Positions 24,513 to 39,370 of a stretch of 64,000 nt of DNA are shown in pieces. The notes beneath the pieces are model-generated. The model did not search any database, was not told where the DNA came from, and saw only the letters and a list, made by a program, of their open reading frames with translations. Source of the stretch: an uncultured Thalassotalea sp. (GTDB taxonomy: Bacteria; Pseudomonadota; Gammaproteobacteria; Enterobacterales; Alteromonadaceae); contig CANLNK010000001.1 of assembly GCA_947492575.1 (NCBI GenBank), positions 124,001-188,000 of the forward strand, read 5' to 3'. Position numbers and translations under genes: made by a program. Position 1 is the stretch's first letter. Each line of letters opens with the position of its first letter.

Positions 24513-24559
24513 TCGTCAACTTCCATTTCGCTCAAGTTGAATTGCCCAACGTTATTTGG

Positions 24560-26377
24560 CTAAGTACTCTCGATATATTTTTCTACCAACTGCTCTAAAA
24601 TATCGAGCGGAACAGCCCCGTTTCTTAACACCACATCATGAAAATCTCGTAAATCGAAACGGTCGCCTAATACATCTTGTGCTCTTTGGCGCAATGACAA
24701 AATTTTCATCATACCGATCTTGTAGGCGGTTGCTTGCCCCGGCATGACGATGTAGCGCTCTATCTCTGAGACGACATCAGATTGCGCCATGCCTGTATTG
24801 GCCTTCATGTAGTCGATAGCCTCTTCTCTTGTCCAACGTTTGGCGTGAATACCTGTATCCACTACTAAACGCACTGCTCTAAACAGTTCTGCCTGTAAGC
24901 GGCCGATGTTATAGAAAGGGTCGTTTTGAAAGCCTAGTTCCCATGCGAGATATTCTGCATACAGTGCCCAACCTTCAGTGTAAGCGGTGAAAGGTGACAT
25001 TCGACGCAAAAATGGCAGCCCCTCGAGCTCCATAGCGATTGCTACTTGAAAATGGTGTCCTGGAATACCTTCATGGTATGCCAGCGTACGCATGCCATAT
25101 TTAGGCGTTGCTTTGATGTCGTATAAGTTTGCGAAGAATCTACCTGGACGCGTGCCATCTAAAGAGGGCTGCTCGTAATATGCGCCTGGTGAAGTTTTCT
25201 CTTTGAATTCGGGTATGCGTACCACTTCCATCCCGGCTTTGGGACGAATGCGGAAAGCATCATCTAAACCAAGGTCAATCTCATCGAGAATCTTCTGATA
25301 GTCTTTTAGGATGTCAGCTCGCCCCTGATCGGAATCAGGATAGTAAAATCTCTCATCAGCCGCTAACAATTCGATGGCATGGCTAAAGCCTAAGCTGGTA
25401 TCAAATCTTTGCTCTGCAAGTATCGACATGATTTCATTCTGAATGCGCTCAACTTCGCTTAGCCCAATATTGTGAATTTCATCAGCGCTAAAGTCAGTGG
25501 TTGTAAAAAACTTCAATGCTGAGTTGTACGCTTTGTCTCCATCAGGTAAATGCCACAATCCATGATTATTGCCAGCGCGCGTTTTAACGCGTTCAAAATA
25601 TTCAATGAATAAATCGTAGGCCGGATAAACATAACCGTTAATATTACTTTCGGCACTGGCAAGAATTCGCGATTTATCAGCACGACTTAGCCCATTAATT
25701 TTGTTTAACTTTGTTGCTAATGATGTGAATAAGATGTTCTCTTTGGCGGGCGTACTAACAAAGTTATGCATTTCTTCTAACACGCGGTCAATCACAAAGC
25801 GAGGCGGTAAAATGCCTTTTTCGGCTCGTAACTGAATACCCGCGAGATTCTGGGCAAATTTGACGCGCACAGCCTCTAAACGTTGCAGATAATGTTCCGC
25901 ATCTTCTAGCGTATGCACTTGATGCTGAGCTTCCATAAAGCTCGGAAAGTCACTTTGCACACCGAATAACTGATTGACAGGATAGTTGTGGTATCGATAG
26001 GGCTTAGATTGCTCACCATATTCTATAAGGTATAAGGCAATTTCTTTTGACAGTCTGTCACTTTCAGAAAGGCTAGCATCGTCATAGCTTAGCAGCGTTG
26101 CTTTTAACGCTGGCAGTTTCTCATATAGCTCATCAGAACGTTCTGGACTGCTGTCGTCGAGCTTGCCATTGTGATCTTTAAATCCGAATGATTCGAGAAA
26201 ACCGAGGGACGTTAGTGTTTCCGGACTTTCAAAAGCAAATTGAATTAACGTGCGATCGAGAAAAACTCGAAAAACAAAAGGCTTTTCGGCTTTCCATTCA
26301 TGAACTGCAAAACCCGCCCCTACTGTAATGACTACCAACAGGGTAATAAAAAGGCGTTTAAAAAACGTTTTAATCAT
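24560..26377 (-). CDS. DUF885 family secreted zinc-metallopeptidase-like protein
   Basis: A 605-residue protein with an N-terminal signal or membrane anchor (about residues 8-25) and a long helical DUF885 region carrying YHEGIPGHHFQ near residue 433, an HExxH-like variant (HExxxxH) characteristic of this family, plus EGWALYAEYLAWELG about 35 residues later that supplies the third ligand. DUF885 proteins are M3/M2-like peptidases or dipeptidases predicted to act outside the cytosol. It is the first gene of a minus-strand pair with the racemase. Confidence 0.88.
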   Translation of the reverse strand: MIKTFFKRLFITLLVVITVGAGFAVHEWKAEKPFVFRVFLDRTLIQFAFESPETLTSLGFLESFGFKDHNGKLDDSSPERSDELYEKLPALKATLLSYDDASLSESDRLSKEIALYLIEYGEQSKPYRYHNYPVNQLFGVQSDFPSFMEAQHQVHTLEDAEHYLQRLEAVRVKFAQNLAGIQLRAEKGILPPRFVIDRVLEEMHNFVSTPAKENILFTSLATKLNKINGLSRADKSRILASAESNINGYVYPAYDLFIEYFERVKTRAGNNHGLWHLPDGDKAYNSALKFFTTTDFSADEIHNIGLSEVERIQNEIMSILAEQRFDTSLGFSHAIELLAADERFYYPDSDQGRADILKDYQKILDEIDLGLDDAFRIRPKAGMEVVRIPEFKEKTSPGAYYEQPSLDGTRPGRFFANLYDIKATPKYGMRTLAYHEGIPGHHFQVAIAMELEGLPFLRRMSPFTAYTEGWALYAEYLAWELGFQNDPFYNIGRLQAELFRAVRLVVDTGIHAKRWTREEAIDYMKANTGMAQSDVVSEIERYIVMPGQATAYKIGMMKILSLRQRAQDVLGDRFDLRDFHDVVLRNGAVPLDILEQLVEKYIEST

Positions 26378-26708
26378 TGAATCTAGACCTTAGCGTCGAC
26401 AACATTCATATTATTGAATCAAGGGAATGAAATATTCTCTGAAAGATTAACACGCTCTAACGGTAAGTGAAATTAGCTAAATAAAGAGTAGGCGTTGTAT
26501 TTATGTTGATACAAAGGCTTAGCCCAATCCTTAATTTAAGCCCCAACCTGAAACTTAGTTCAACGCTGATACTGACTAAAAGTAGAGTTGTTTTTGGATA
26601 TTCCCCAGACGAATTGAGCTCTATTCGTTTAGATCATTTGTAAATTGGTGTCAGGTAATTAGTATCGATGAAACAACTTTAAGAGAGTTTACTCTGGAGA
26701 AAGTCATC
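26378..26708. other. Divergent intergenic region, promoters only
   Basis: AT-rich spacer between the divergently transcribed DUF885 and class II aldolase genes. CTGGAGAAAGTC at its right end is the ribosome binding site of the aldolase gene. No strong hairpin, tRNA-like or coding structure was seen. Confidence 0.5.
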
Positions 26709-27551
26709 ATGTCCGCTCAGCACCCAACTGAAACCTCGTCGCAATTGAATAAACCCACTGAGGCAAGTGCCGACAATCTTATTCGAGGCAATGACCGCTT
26801 TCCAATGCCGACAGCACCGGTTTTTGAAGATAAAATGGCACAACGAGCATATGAGAAACAGCGGTTGGCGGCTGCCTTTCGAATTTTTGCTCTGCATGGT
26901 TTTGACGAAGGTTTAGCGGGACACATTACGGTGCGTGACGCTGTCGAGCCCGATACATTCTGGGTAAACCCGCTTGCTGTTCACTTCTCTCAAATTAGAG
27001 CGTCAGATTTGGTGCGAGTTGACCACGAGGGAAATATTGTTGAAGGGCGACATGCAATTAATAACGCGGCCTTTGCCATTCACTCTCGCCTTCATATGGC
27101 AAGACCCGATGTTAATGCGGTAGCTCATGCTCATACACGCAACGGCCGAGCGTTTTCAGCCTTAGGTACGTCATTACTCCCTATTTCGCAAGATGCCTGC
27201 ATGTTTTACAAAAACCACGGTGTTTTCTCTACATTTACTGGTGTTGTAGCGGTAACTGAAGAGGGAGATTTAATCGCTGAAGCGCTTGGCGAGAACATGG
27301 CGGTGATTTTGCAAAATCACGGGCTGCTAACCGTAGGAAAGACGGTCGACGCTGCAGCCGCGAATTTCGTCATTATGGATAGTTGTTGCGAGAGCCAATT
27401 GATGGTGCAAGCGGCAGGGGAACCTCAATTAATACCTGATGATATTGCTTTGCAGACACGAAGAATTAATGCCTCTGACCTAGTGACATGGGGAAATTTT
27501 CAACCGTTATACGCAGTTGCATTAGCTAAAGACGCGAGTTTCCTCGAATAA
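26709..27551 (+). CDS. Class II aldolase/adducin family protein
   Basis: A 280-residue protein with a complete class II aldolase fold: GFDEGLAGHITVRD (substrate region), HSRLHMARPDVNAVAHAHTRNGRAFS (metal-binding His pair, about residues 135-160) and VILQNHGLLTVG (third His). Such enzymes are L-fuculose/ribulose phosphate aldolases, epimerases or decarboxylases; members with this long N-terminal extension and HGLLTVG are usually of undefined substrate. First gene of a plus-strand cluster with a sodium-coupled transporter, a kinase-like protein and an SDR. GGAG lies 9 bases before ATG 26709. Confidence 0.85.
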   Translation: MSAQHPTETSSQLNKPTEASADNLIRGNDRFPMPTAPVFEDKMAQRAYEKQRLAAAFRIFALHGFDEGLAGHITVRDAVEPDTFWVNPLAVHFSQIRASDLVRVDHEGNIVEGRHAINNAAFAIHSRLHMARPDVNAVAHAHTRNGRAFSALGTSLLPISQDACMFYKNHGVFSTFTGVVAVTEEGDLIAEALGENMAVILQNHGLLTVGKTVDAAAANFVIMDSCCESQLMVQAAGEPQLIPDDIALQTRRINASDLVTWGNFQPLYAVALAKDASFLE

Positions 27552-27654
27552 CGGTATCTTTATTAATTTTGGCGTTTGTATTGGTAAGCTGTGCGTCATT
27601 TTTGTGGCAAAGGTTTACTGTGTTATTTCATTTTCTTTATAGAGAGTTGTCGTT

Positions 27655-28542
27655 ATGGGTGAGTCTGTACTAACGCAAGTCATGTTGCCTGCTGTGTTGG
27701 CATTGATAATGTTTGGTATGGGGCTAACGCTAACTAAACAAGATTTTACGCGATTGCGTCAGTATCCATTCGTTGTCATCGCTGGGTTAGTTGGTCAGCT
27801 ATTAGTATTGCCAATACTCGCCATTGCCATTATCGCGGTATTTGAACTCTCAGCTGTGTATGCTATCGGCTTGCTCATTCTGGCTGCTTGTCCGGGGGGC
27901 ACTACATCAAACATGATCAGTCACTTGGCGCGTGCCAATTTAGCGCTATCGGTGACATTAACCGCTTTTTCTACCTTGATATGCGTTATCACGAGTCCGC
28001 TTATTATTCGCTGGGCACTACAGCACTATGGTAGTGATTATGAATCAAACTTCTCGCTTGCATCGACAACAATTGGCTTAATTTTCATTACGCTGCTCCC
28101 TGTATTGTTGGGCATAGCAATACGAGCCAAGTTTGAACATTGGGCAAAGAAAACTGAGGCGTTCTTTAGAAAACTCTCACTTAGCTTTCTTATTATTATG
28201 ATTGTCGCTATTTTAATTCAGGAAAGGGATAACTTAGCCGCTAACTATGACAGTGTTTTCGCTGCAACTTTTGCGCTAAACGGTGTCGCAATACTGGCAG
28301 GCTTAGCACTGGCAAAAATTACGTCCGCGCCCGCAGATAAAGTTTTAACTTTGGGTATTGAAGTTGGGATTCAGAACGCGTCGATGGCGATGCTGATAGC
28401 GGTAAGTTTTATTAATGCTCCTGATTTGGCGATTTCAGCTGGCGTTTATGGTATCACCATGTATTTAGGTACAGGGTTATTGGTACTTTGGAGCCGTTTA
28501 AGGTTTCCTCATTTGCGTGCAAAAGTGAGTGTTAGTCGCTAA
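27655..28542 (+). CDS. Bile acid:sodium symporter (BASS) family transporter
   Basis: A 295-residue integral membrane protein with about nine to ten helices. The family motif GMGLTLTKQDF (residues about 22-33) and the crossover segment CPGGTTSNMISHLARANLALSV are clear. Bacterial BASS proteins take up organic anions (bile acids, pantoate, branched-chain keto acids) with sodium. It lies between the aldolase and the APH-type kinase genes, 103 bp and 35 bp away, and could import the substrate of that cluster. Confidence 0.9.
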   Translation: MGESVLTQVMLPAVLALIMFGMGLTLTKQDFTRLRQYPFVVIAGLVGQLLVLPILAIAIIAVFELSAVYAIGLLILAACPGGTTSNMISHLARANLALSVTLTAFSTLICVITSPLIIRWALQHYGSDYESNFSLASTTIGLIFITLLPVLLGIAIRAKFEHWAKKTEAFFRKLSLSFLIIMIVAILIQERDNLAANYDSVFAATFALNGVAILAGLALAKITSAPADKVLTLGIEVGIQNASMAMLIAVSFINAPDLAISAGVYGITMYLGTGLLVLWSRLRFPHLRAKVSVSR

Positions 28543-28577
28543 CAACACAGCGTTTACAAAGAATAATAAGTAACAAT

Positions 28578-29717
28578 ATGAACTTCACGTCTCAACAACA
28601 TTTATTAGACCAAGCAAAATCGGTAAGAAGCGGCGAAGAACTTGACATTGAAGCAGTGAATAACTGGCTTCAAATGCAAATACAAAACTCGAACACGCCA
28701 CTTAATGACCATGCTGAAATAAAAACACTAACCGGTGAGCCCGCTGTCACTCAGTATTCAGGTGGTGCGTCGAACTGGACATATTGTCTTGATTACCCCG
28801 AAAAATCCTTAATTTTGCGCCGCGCCCCAAAAGGCACTAAGGCAAAAGGGGCGCACGATATGGCGAGGGAATATCGGCTTCAACATGCGCTTAAACCGGT
28901 TTATAGCTACGTACCAGAGATGCTTGCGCTTTGCCAAGATAGCGATGTTATTGGTACCGATTTTTATATCATGGAAAAGCTGACTGGTATTATTCCCCGT
29001 AAAAACTTGCCAAAAGGTTTATCGTTGAGTGAATCCCAAACGCGCAGGCTATGTACTAACGTGCTTGATTGTTTGATAGAGTTACACCAAGTCAACATTC
29101 ATCAAACAGGGCTGGACTCGTTAGGCAAAGGTGAAGGCTATACCAAACGTCAAATTGAGGGCTGGCATAAACGTTACCAACAAGCAAAAACATGGAATGT
29201 ACCATCCGGAAAGTATGTGATTGACTGGCTAAAAGCCAATCTTCCTGATGATGAATATATTTGTCTGACTCACAATGACTTCCGCTTTGACAATGTTGTC
29301 CTTGATATCAATGAGCCGACCAAGGTCATTGGTGTACTCGATTGGGAATTGGCGACGCTAGGCGACCCACTAATGGATTTAGGTAATACGTTGGCTTATT
29401 GGGTGGAAGAAGGTGATGATTTCTTGGCGAATTCTTCTCGGCGTCAACCGACGCACCTTAAGGGGATGCTAACGCGCAGACAAGTCATTGATTACTATTT
29501 GGAACGTATGAGTGAGCACTTTGGAAACGGTAAGCAATTTAATGTAAAAGATTTTACCTTTTACGAGGTTTACGGTCTATTTCGTTTGGCGGGGATCGTT
29601 CAGCAGATTTACTATCGTTACCATCACAAGCAAACGCGAAATCCTCAGTTTAAGAACCTGTGGATATTCTCACACTACTTATTGTGGCGATGTAAACGCG
29701 CTATCAAGCAGCGATAA
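28578..29717 (+). CDS. APH-family phosphotransferase (ACAD10/11-like)
   Basis: A 379-residue aminoglycoside-phosphotransferase-fold protein. LTHNDFRFDNVVLD (catalytic loop HxDxxxxN) and LDWELATLGDPLMDLG (metal-binding DxD-like) are present. This subfamily resembles the kinase domain joined to acyl-CoA dehydrogenases of ACAD10/11 type, which phosphorylate 4-hydroxy acyl-CoAs during 4-hydroxyacid catabolism. Its partners here are an SDR and a BASS transporter, consistent with a hydroxy-acid breakdown route, but no acyl-CoA dehydrogenase is adjacent. Confidence 0.85.
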   Translation: MNFTSQQHLLDQAKSVRSGEELDIEAVNNWLQMQIQNSNTPLNDHAEIKTLTGEPAVTQYSGGASNWTYCLDYPEKSLILRRAPKGTKAKGAHDMAREYRLQHALKPVYSYVPEMLALCQDSDVIGTDFYIMEKLTGIIPRKNLPKGLSLSESQTRRLCTNVLDCLIELHQVNIHQTGLDSLGKGEGYTKRQIEGWHKRYQQAKTWNVPSGKYVIDWLKANLPDDEYICLTHNDFRFDNVVLDINEPTKVIGVLDWELATLGDPLMDLGNTLAYWVEEGDDFLANSSRRQPTHLKGMLTRRQVIDYYLERMSEHFGNGKQFNVKDFTFYEVYGLFRLAGIVQQIYYRYHHKQTRNPQFKNLWIFSHYLLWRCKRAIKQR

Positions 29718-29750
29718 ATGATTCACAGGGATTATTAAAGAGAATAGATA

Positions 29751-30503
29751 ATGACAATAAGAAAAAATATTTTAATTACCGGCGCGAGCTCTGGTTTGGG
29801 TAAAGGTATGGCGATTGAATTTGCCAAAGCCGGTCGTAACTTAGCCTTATGTGCGCGCAGAGTAGAGCGATTAGAAGACGTCAAAAATGAGCTCCTAGCG
29901 ATAAATCCGAATATCCAAGTAGAGATTCGATCATTGGATGTGAATAACCACGAACAAGTGTTTGAAGTCTTCGAAGATTTCAGACAAACCTTAGGTACCT
30001 TGGATCGCGTCATTGTCAACGCAGGTATGGGTAAGGGGGCATCAATCGGTACGGGCTTTTTCGCCGCAAATAAACAAACGGCAGAAACTAACTTTATTGC
30101 TGCACTTGCGCAATGTGAAGCAGCTATGACTATATTCCGGGCCCAGAATGCTGGACACTTGGTGACTATCTCTTCGATTAGCGCAGTACGTGGCTTCAGA
30201 CGTGCGTTGACCGTTTATGCAGCAACCAAAGCTGGCTTAAGTTGTATGACTGAAGGTATTCGAATTGATGTTATGAACACACCAATTGAAGTGACATGTG
30301 TACACCCTGGTTTTATCAAAAGTGAGATTAACGAGAAAGTCGAAAAAGTACCATTTATTGTTGAGACAGATGTCGGGTGTCGCGCAATCGTTGGCGCAAT
30401 TGAAAAAGAAAAAGCCGAAGCATATGTGCCAAGCTACCCTTGGGCTATACTACATCGATTATTAAGAATTATGCCTGACTCTTTTATTCGAAAAATGAGT
30501 TAG
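29751..30503 (+). CDS. SDR family oxidoreductase
   Basis: A 250-residue short-chain dehydrogenase: NAD(P) motif TGASSGLGKG (residues 9-18), VIVNAGMGKG, catalytic Ser in ISSISAVRG and YAATKAG (YxxxK). The C-terminus is extended and hydrophobic (PWAILHRLLRIMPDSFIRKM), suggesting membrane association, as in SDRs acting on lipids or long acyl chains. It follows the APH-type kinase gene by 33 bp and ends the cluster at a strong terminator. Confidence 0.88.
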   Translation: MTIRKNILITGASSGLGKGMAIEFAKAGRNLALCARRVERLEDVKNELLAINPNIQVEIRSLDVNNHEQVFEVFEDFRQTLGTLDRVIVNAGMGKGASIGTGFFAANKQTAETNFIAALAQCEAAMTIFRAQNAGHLVTISSISAVRGFRRALTVYAATKAGLSCMTEGIRIDVMNTPIEVTCVHPGFIKSEINEKVEKVPFIVETDVGCRAIVGAIEKEKAEAYVPSYPWAILHRLLRIMPDSFIRKMS

Positions 30504-30531
30504 CTTAAAGAGTTAGCTTTAAGAAGAAAAT

Positions 30532-30561
30532 AAAAAGGGCTTTCAACTGAAAGCCCTTTTG
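30532..30561. terminator. Bidirectional terminator between SDR gene and gltD
   Basis: 13-bp perfect inverted repeat AAAAGGGCTTTCA (30533-30545) / TGAAAGCCCTTTT (30548-30560). A- and T-tracts on both sides suit both the plus-strand cluster and the minus-strand gltBD operon. Confidence 0.85.
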
Positions 30562-30590
30562 TTAGTTAAATGTTCTGCTGGGTAAGTAAA

Positions 30591-36499
<5,909 letters not shown>

Positions 36500-36883
36500 C
36501 TTTGTTCTCCAAGCTTTATTAGTCGCAGGTATAAGAAACCGAGAGGAATAAAATAACGTAATTACTGAATAATTATACTCGGTATCATTAAAGGCGAACC
36601 ACAAACACTAACTACAAATCGAACATCCGTCAACATTTATAGAGTATTTGCTCGTAATAAAGTTTCACGGGATTGTCCTTTTTCTCGTCAGTTGCGCCAA
36701 AACAACGCATTTGTTGCACTAAAACCTGAATAAATGGTCAATTAAAGTGCGGGGCTACTTAGTCTACCCGTTTGGTGTGTAATTTTATTACATTTTAGTA
36801 TAGGTCGGATGGATAATGCATATAGCGAAGGTTTATGCAGCTTGAATAACGTTTTATTCAGTTGAGGATCTTTGGATGAAGTA
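36500..36883. other. gltB leader/promoter region, nothing coding seen
   Basis: 384 bp between gltB and the folE2 terminator, both on the minus strand, with no convincing reading frame. It must hold the gltBD promoter. A TTGCACT / TTTGTTGCAC-like stretch near 36693-36735 is noticeable but matches no motif recognised. Confidence 0.4.
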
Positions 36884-36910
36884 CAAAAAAACCCGCAGAA
36901 GCGGGCTTTA
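36884..36910 (-). terminator. folE2 terminator
   Basis: On the minus strand, GCCCGC / GCGGG(T) around TTCT (36891-36906) followed by TTTTTTTG; 29 bp after the folE2 stop codon. Confidence 0.85.
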
Positions 36911-36938
36911 ATTCGGTAAATTTTATAATGAAGCGTAG

Positions 36939-37865
36939 TTATGGTTTATAGCCACCTTCAATGCCTTTGGTGGTAATGCTGACCGCATCATGCGCATGTA
37001 GTGACTCAAGGTGATTGACTTTTAACCAGAAATCACTGTATTCGCTTGCTTGGTTCATTGCATGCTGCAGTTTGCGTGCAGCATCTTCACAGAACATTAA
37101 ATTTTGACCATTTAAGCGAGCAAATTCTTGTTCATCTTCACGCTTAACGGCTGCTTGTACTGGTGTTTGTAACGTATCTTCTAAAAGGTTTACAAGGTCG
37201 GCAATGGGGAACTCAGCACAACCTTTGGCAAGTTTTACTTTCACCTCAGCAACAGAGCGCTGGCTATGCGGTGTGGCGACTATGCCATCGGTCGTGCCCA
37301 ACCAATCATGCATTGTTTGTTTGTCGACGGTGTCGTTTTCTTCAAATTTAGCCATGAAAGCTCGTTGAATTAGCTGGCGTGCTAACGCTGCGGAGCATGG
37401 GCATGTTGATGAATAGCGAACATCAATCGCCATTTCTACGTCTAGCTCACCTTTATTAAGGCGTCCACTTAGCGTCACTGGGTAGGCCTTCCAACCTTGT
37501 TTACCGCTGATAAGCGACTTTCGGCGTAGGTGGTAATCAAAGCTGAAAGTAACTTGTGCGTCATCGCTTAAATCTTGATGTGAGCTGATAAAGCCATCGA
37601 GTAGACTCGCGAGAGAGCTAAAGCTTAACTCGTTATTTGTCGAAAGCTCGTCAAGTAACAAGTAAAGACGAGACATATGGATGCCTTTTGCTTCAGGCTC
37701 TTTAAGGTTTACAAACGCATCAATATGAGCTGAGACCATTTTCTCAGGTTGACCTTTAGACAATACCACTAACGGCATCTCGATATTGCTCATACCGACC
37801 CAATCCAACTTACCCTCAGTTTGTGCTGTGGTGTGGTTGGCGATATCTGGCATTGATGTTGGCAT
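36939..37865 (-). CDS. folE2: GTP cyclohydrolase FolE2 (type IB)
   Basis: A 308-residue tunnelling-fold enzyme that converts GTP to 7,8-dihydroneopterin triphosphate in folate and queuosine-linked pathways. Catalytic landmarks: [19 protein letters not shown] (active Cys, about residue 156), [13 protein letters not shown] and the Glu-bearing [11 protein letters not shown]. FolE2 can use metals other than zinc and is often induced when zinc is scarce. No Zur-like element was noticed upstream. GGAGAGCAAATG on the minus strand supports the start. Confidence 0.93.
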   Translation of the reverse strand: MPTSMPDIANHTTAQTEGKLDWVGMSNIEMPLVVLSKGQPEKMVSAHIDAFVNLKEPEAKGIHMSRLYLLLDELSTNNELSFSSLASLLDGFISSHQDLSDDAQVTFSFDYHLRRKSLISGKQGWKAYPVTLSGRLNKGELDVEMAIDVRYSSTCPCSAALARQLIQRAFMAKFEENDTVDKQTMHDWLGTTDGIVATPHSQRSVAEVKVKLAKGCAEFPIADLVNLLEDTLQTPVQAAVKREDEQEFARLNGQNLMFCEDAARKLQHAMNQASEYSDFWLKVNHLESLHAHDAVSITTKGIEGGYKP

Positions 37866-38111
37866 TTGCTCTCCACGACAATAATTAAAACAATAATACC
37901 CGCAATAAAAACGCGGGCTCTACCGGTGTTTACCACCTAGTAAAATGGGCGGCTATTCTGAACGAAAATAAGGCTAAAATCAATAATGTTCGTTTAACCG
38001 TCAAGACTCATTTTTCGCTAACTTTGGGGAAGTTGTGATTCTTGATTTACATTAGATAAATAACTGATTAATCTTGTGGTTATTAAATTTTCGGTTGATG
38101 GAGTAACAACT

Positions 38112-38462
38112 ATGGCTGAATTTCAAGAATTCGATCAAGCACTTATTCAAGGTTACATAGAGAATCTTGGTGTGTCGGTAGTCGAACGTATGCTTGAGCT
38201 GTACATACAGCAATCAGCAATTTATTTGCATGAAATTGAACAAGCTATTAAAACTGAATCTCAAGATGACTGGCAAGAGCGCTGCCATAAAATGAAAGGT
38301 GCCGCGGCGAGTGTAGGCTTGATGAATATTCACGCCTTTATGGCTGACATTGAGAAGTCGACCTTACCTTGGGTTGAGAAAGAGCAACTTATAGAGCGGG
38401 TATCTGGCTTAAATAGCCAAGCAATCGGAAGTTTCAAGGAATGGCTAGCTGTAATTAGCTAG
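38112..38462 (+). CDS. hptA: Stand-alone Hpt phosphotransfer protein (HptA/ArcB-Hpt-like)
   Basis: A 116-residue protein made of one histidine phosphotransfer domain. The phospho-acceptor is His59 in RCHKMKGAAASVGL, which is very close to the Hpt motif of E. coli ArcB (GHKIKGAAGSVGL). Start at ATG 38112 with GGAG at 38099-38102; the longer GTG start is not needed. In Shewanella, which lacks a full-length ArcB, the separate protein HptA carries phosphate to ArcA from the kinase ArcS. Here the gene is convergent with arcA, 48 bp away, so it is very likely the ArcA phosphodonor. Confidence 0.85.
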   Translation: MAEFQEFDQALIQGYIENLGVSVVERMLELYIQQSAIYLHEIEQAIKTESQDDWQERCHKMKGAAASVGLMNIHAFMADIEKSTLPWVEKEQLIERVSGLNSQAIGSFKEWLAVIS

Positions 38463-38510
38463 CCATCTATTGAGATAACAATGCTATAACATAACAAGGA
38501 GGCGCTTTGT

Positions 38511-39212
38511 TTAATCAATACTACCGATAAAGCGGTAGCCTTCACCGTGGATGGTATTGATAAGTTCAGGCGTTTGCTGATCTGACTCAAAATGCTTTCG
38601 TAGACGACGAATAGTGACGTCGACTGTACGATCGTTCTCGCGCAATTCACGTCCTGTCATTTCCATAATCAATTGTTGACGTGTGATGATTTGACCCGCA
38701 TTTTCGATAAGCAATTTTAATGCTCTGTATTCACCGCGAGGAATCGGAATGATATCGCCTTTAGGTGATGTCATTTTGCGAGAGTTCCCATCTAGCGCCC
38801 AGCCGTTAAAGTAGATGACGTTGCTGTCTACTTCCGGTTTGTTTGGTGTGATGCGATTAAGAATATTTCTTGCTCGAATCGTTAGTTCTCTTGGGTTGAA
38901 TGGCTTTGTGAGATAATCGTCGGCACCAATTTCTAAGCCCAAAATCTTATCAATGTCACTATCTCGACCTGTTAGAAAGATTAAGCCCATATCACGGTTA
39001 TCGGTAAGTTCTCTCGCCAACAGCAAGCCATTTTTTCCTGGTAAATTGATGTCCATAATCACCAAGTTAATGCTATTGTTTTTAAGTGCTTCTTCCATGC
39101 TTTCACCGTCAATAGCTTCTGAAACATCGTAACCTTCAGCCTCAAATAGGCTTCGCAAACTAAACCTAGTTACGTCTTCATCTTCAACAATCAAAATATG
39201 TGCATTACGCAT
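38511..39212 (-). CDS. arcA: Response regulator ArcA
   Basis: A 233-residue OmpR/PhoB-type regulator: receiver domain with phospho-acceptor Asp54 ([14 protein letters not shown]), [27 protein letters not shown], and a C-terminal winged helix with [26 protein letters not shown], nearly identical to ArcA over these stretches. ArcA controls respiratory and redox genes, mainly repressing aerobic metabolism when oxygen is low. Upstream on the same strand is a histidine kinase gene without receiver or Hpt domains; downstream and convergent is the Hpt gene. Confidence 0.93.
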   Translation of the reverse strand: MRNAHILIVEDEDVTRFSLRSLFEAEGYDVSEAIDGESMEEALKNNSINLVIMDINLPGKNGLLLARELTDNRDMGLIFLTGRDSDIDKILGLEIGADDYLTKPFNPRELTIRARNILNRITPNKPEVDSNVIYFNGWALDGNSRKMTSPKGDIIPIPRGEYRALKLLIENAGQIITRQQLIMEMTGRELRENDRTVDVTIRRLRKHFESDQQTPELINTIHGEGYRFIGSID

Positions 39213-39278
39213 TTTAAATCCGCTATTTTTACGACTTAGTATTAAGCCTTGTTACTATGACTCTTGCCAACATTTTAT

Positions 39279-39299
39279 AATAGCCGAAGACCGGCTATT
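39279..39299 (-). terminator. Hairpin between kinase gene and arcA
   Basis: Inverted repeat AATAGCCG (39279-39286) / CGGCTATT (39292-39299), 5-nt loop, lying between the sensor kinase stop codon at 39371 and the arcA start at 39212. No T-tract follows on either strand, so it is a weak terminator or a protein-binding palindrome near the arcA promoter. Confidence 0.35.
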
Positions 39300-39370
39300 A
39301 ACAAATCGGCGCGGGGAATTATGGGGGAAGCAAGTTCGCATTACAACCTTAGTGTTTTTGATTCTCATTA

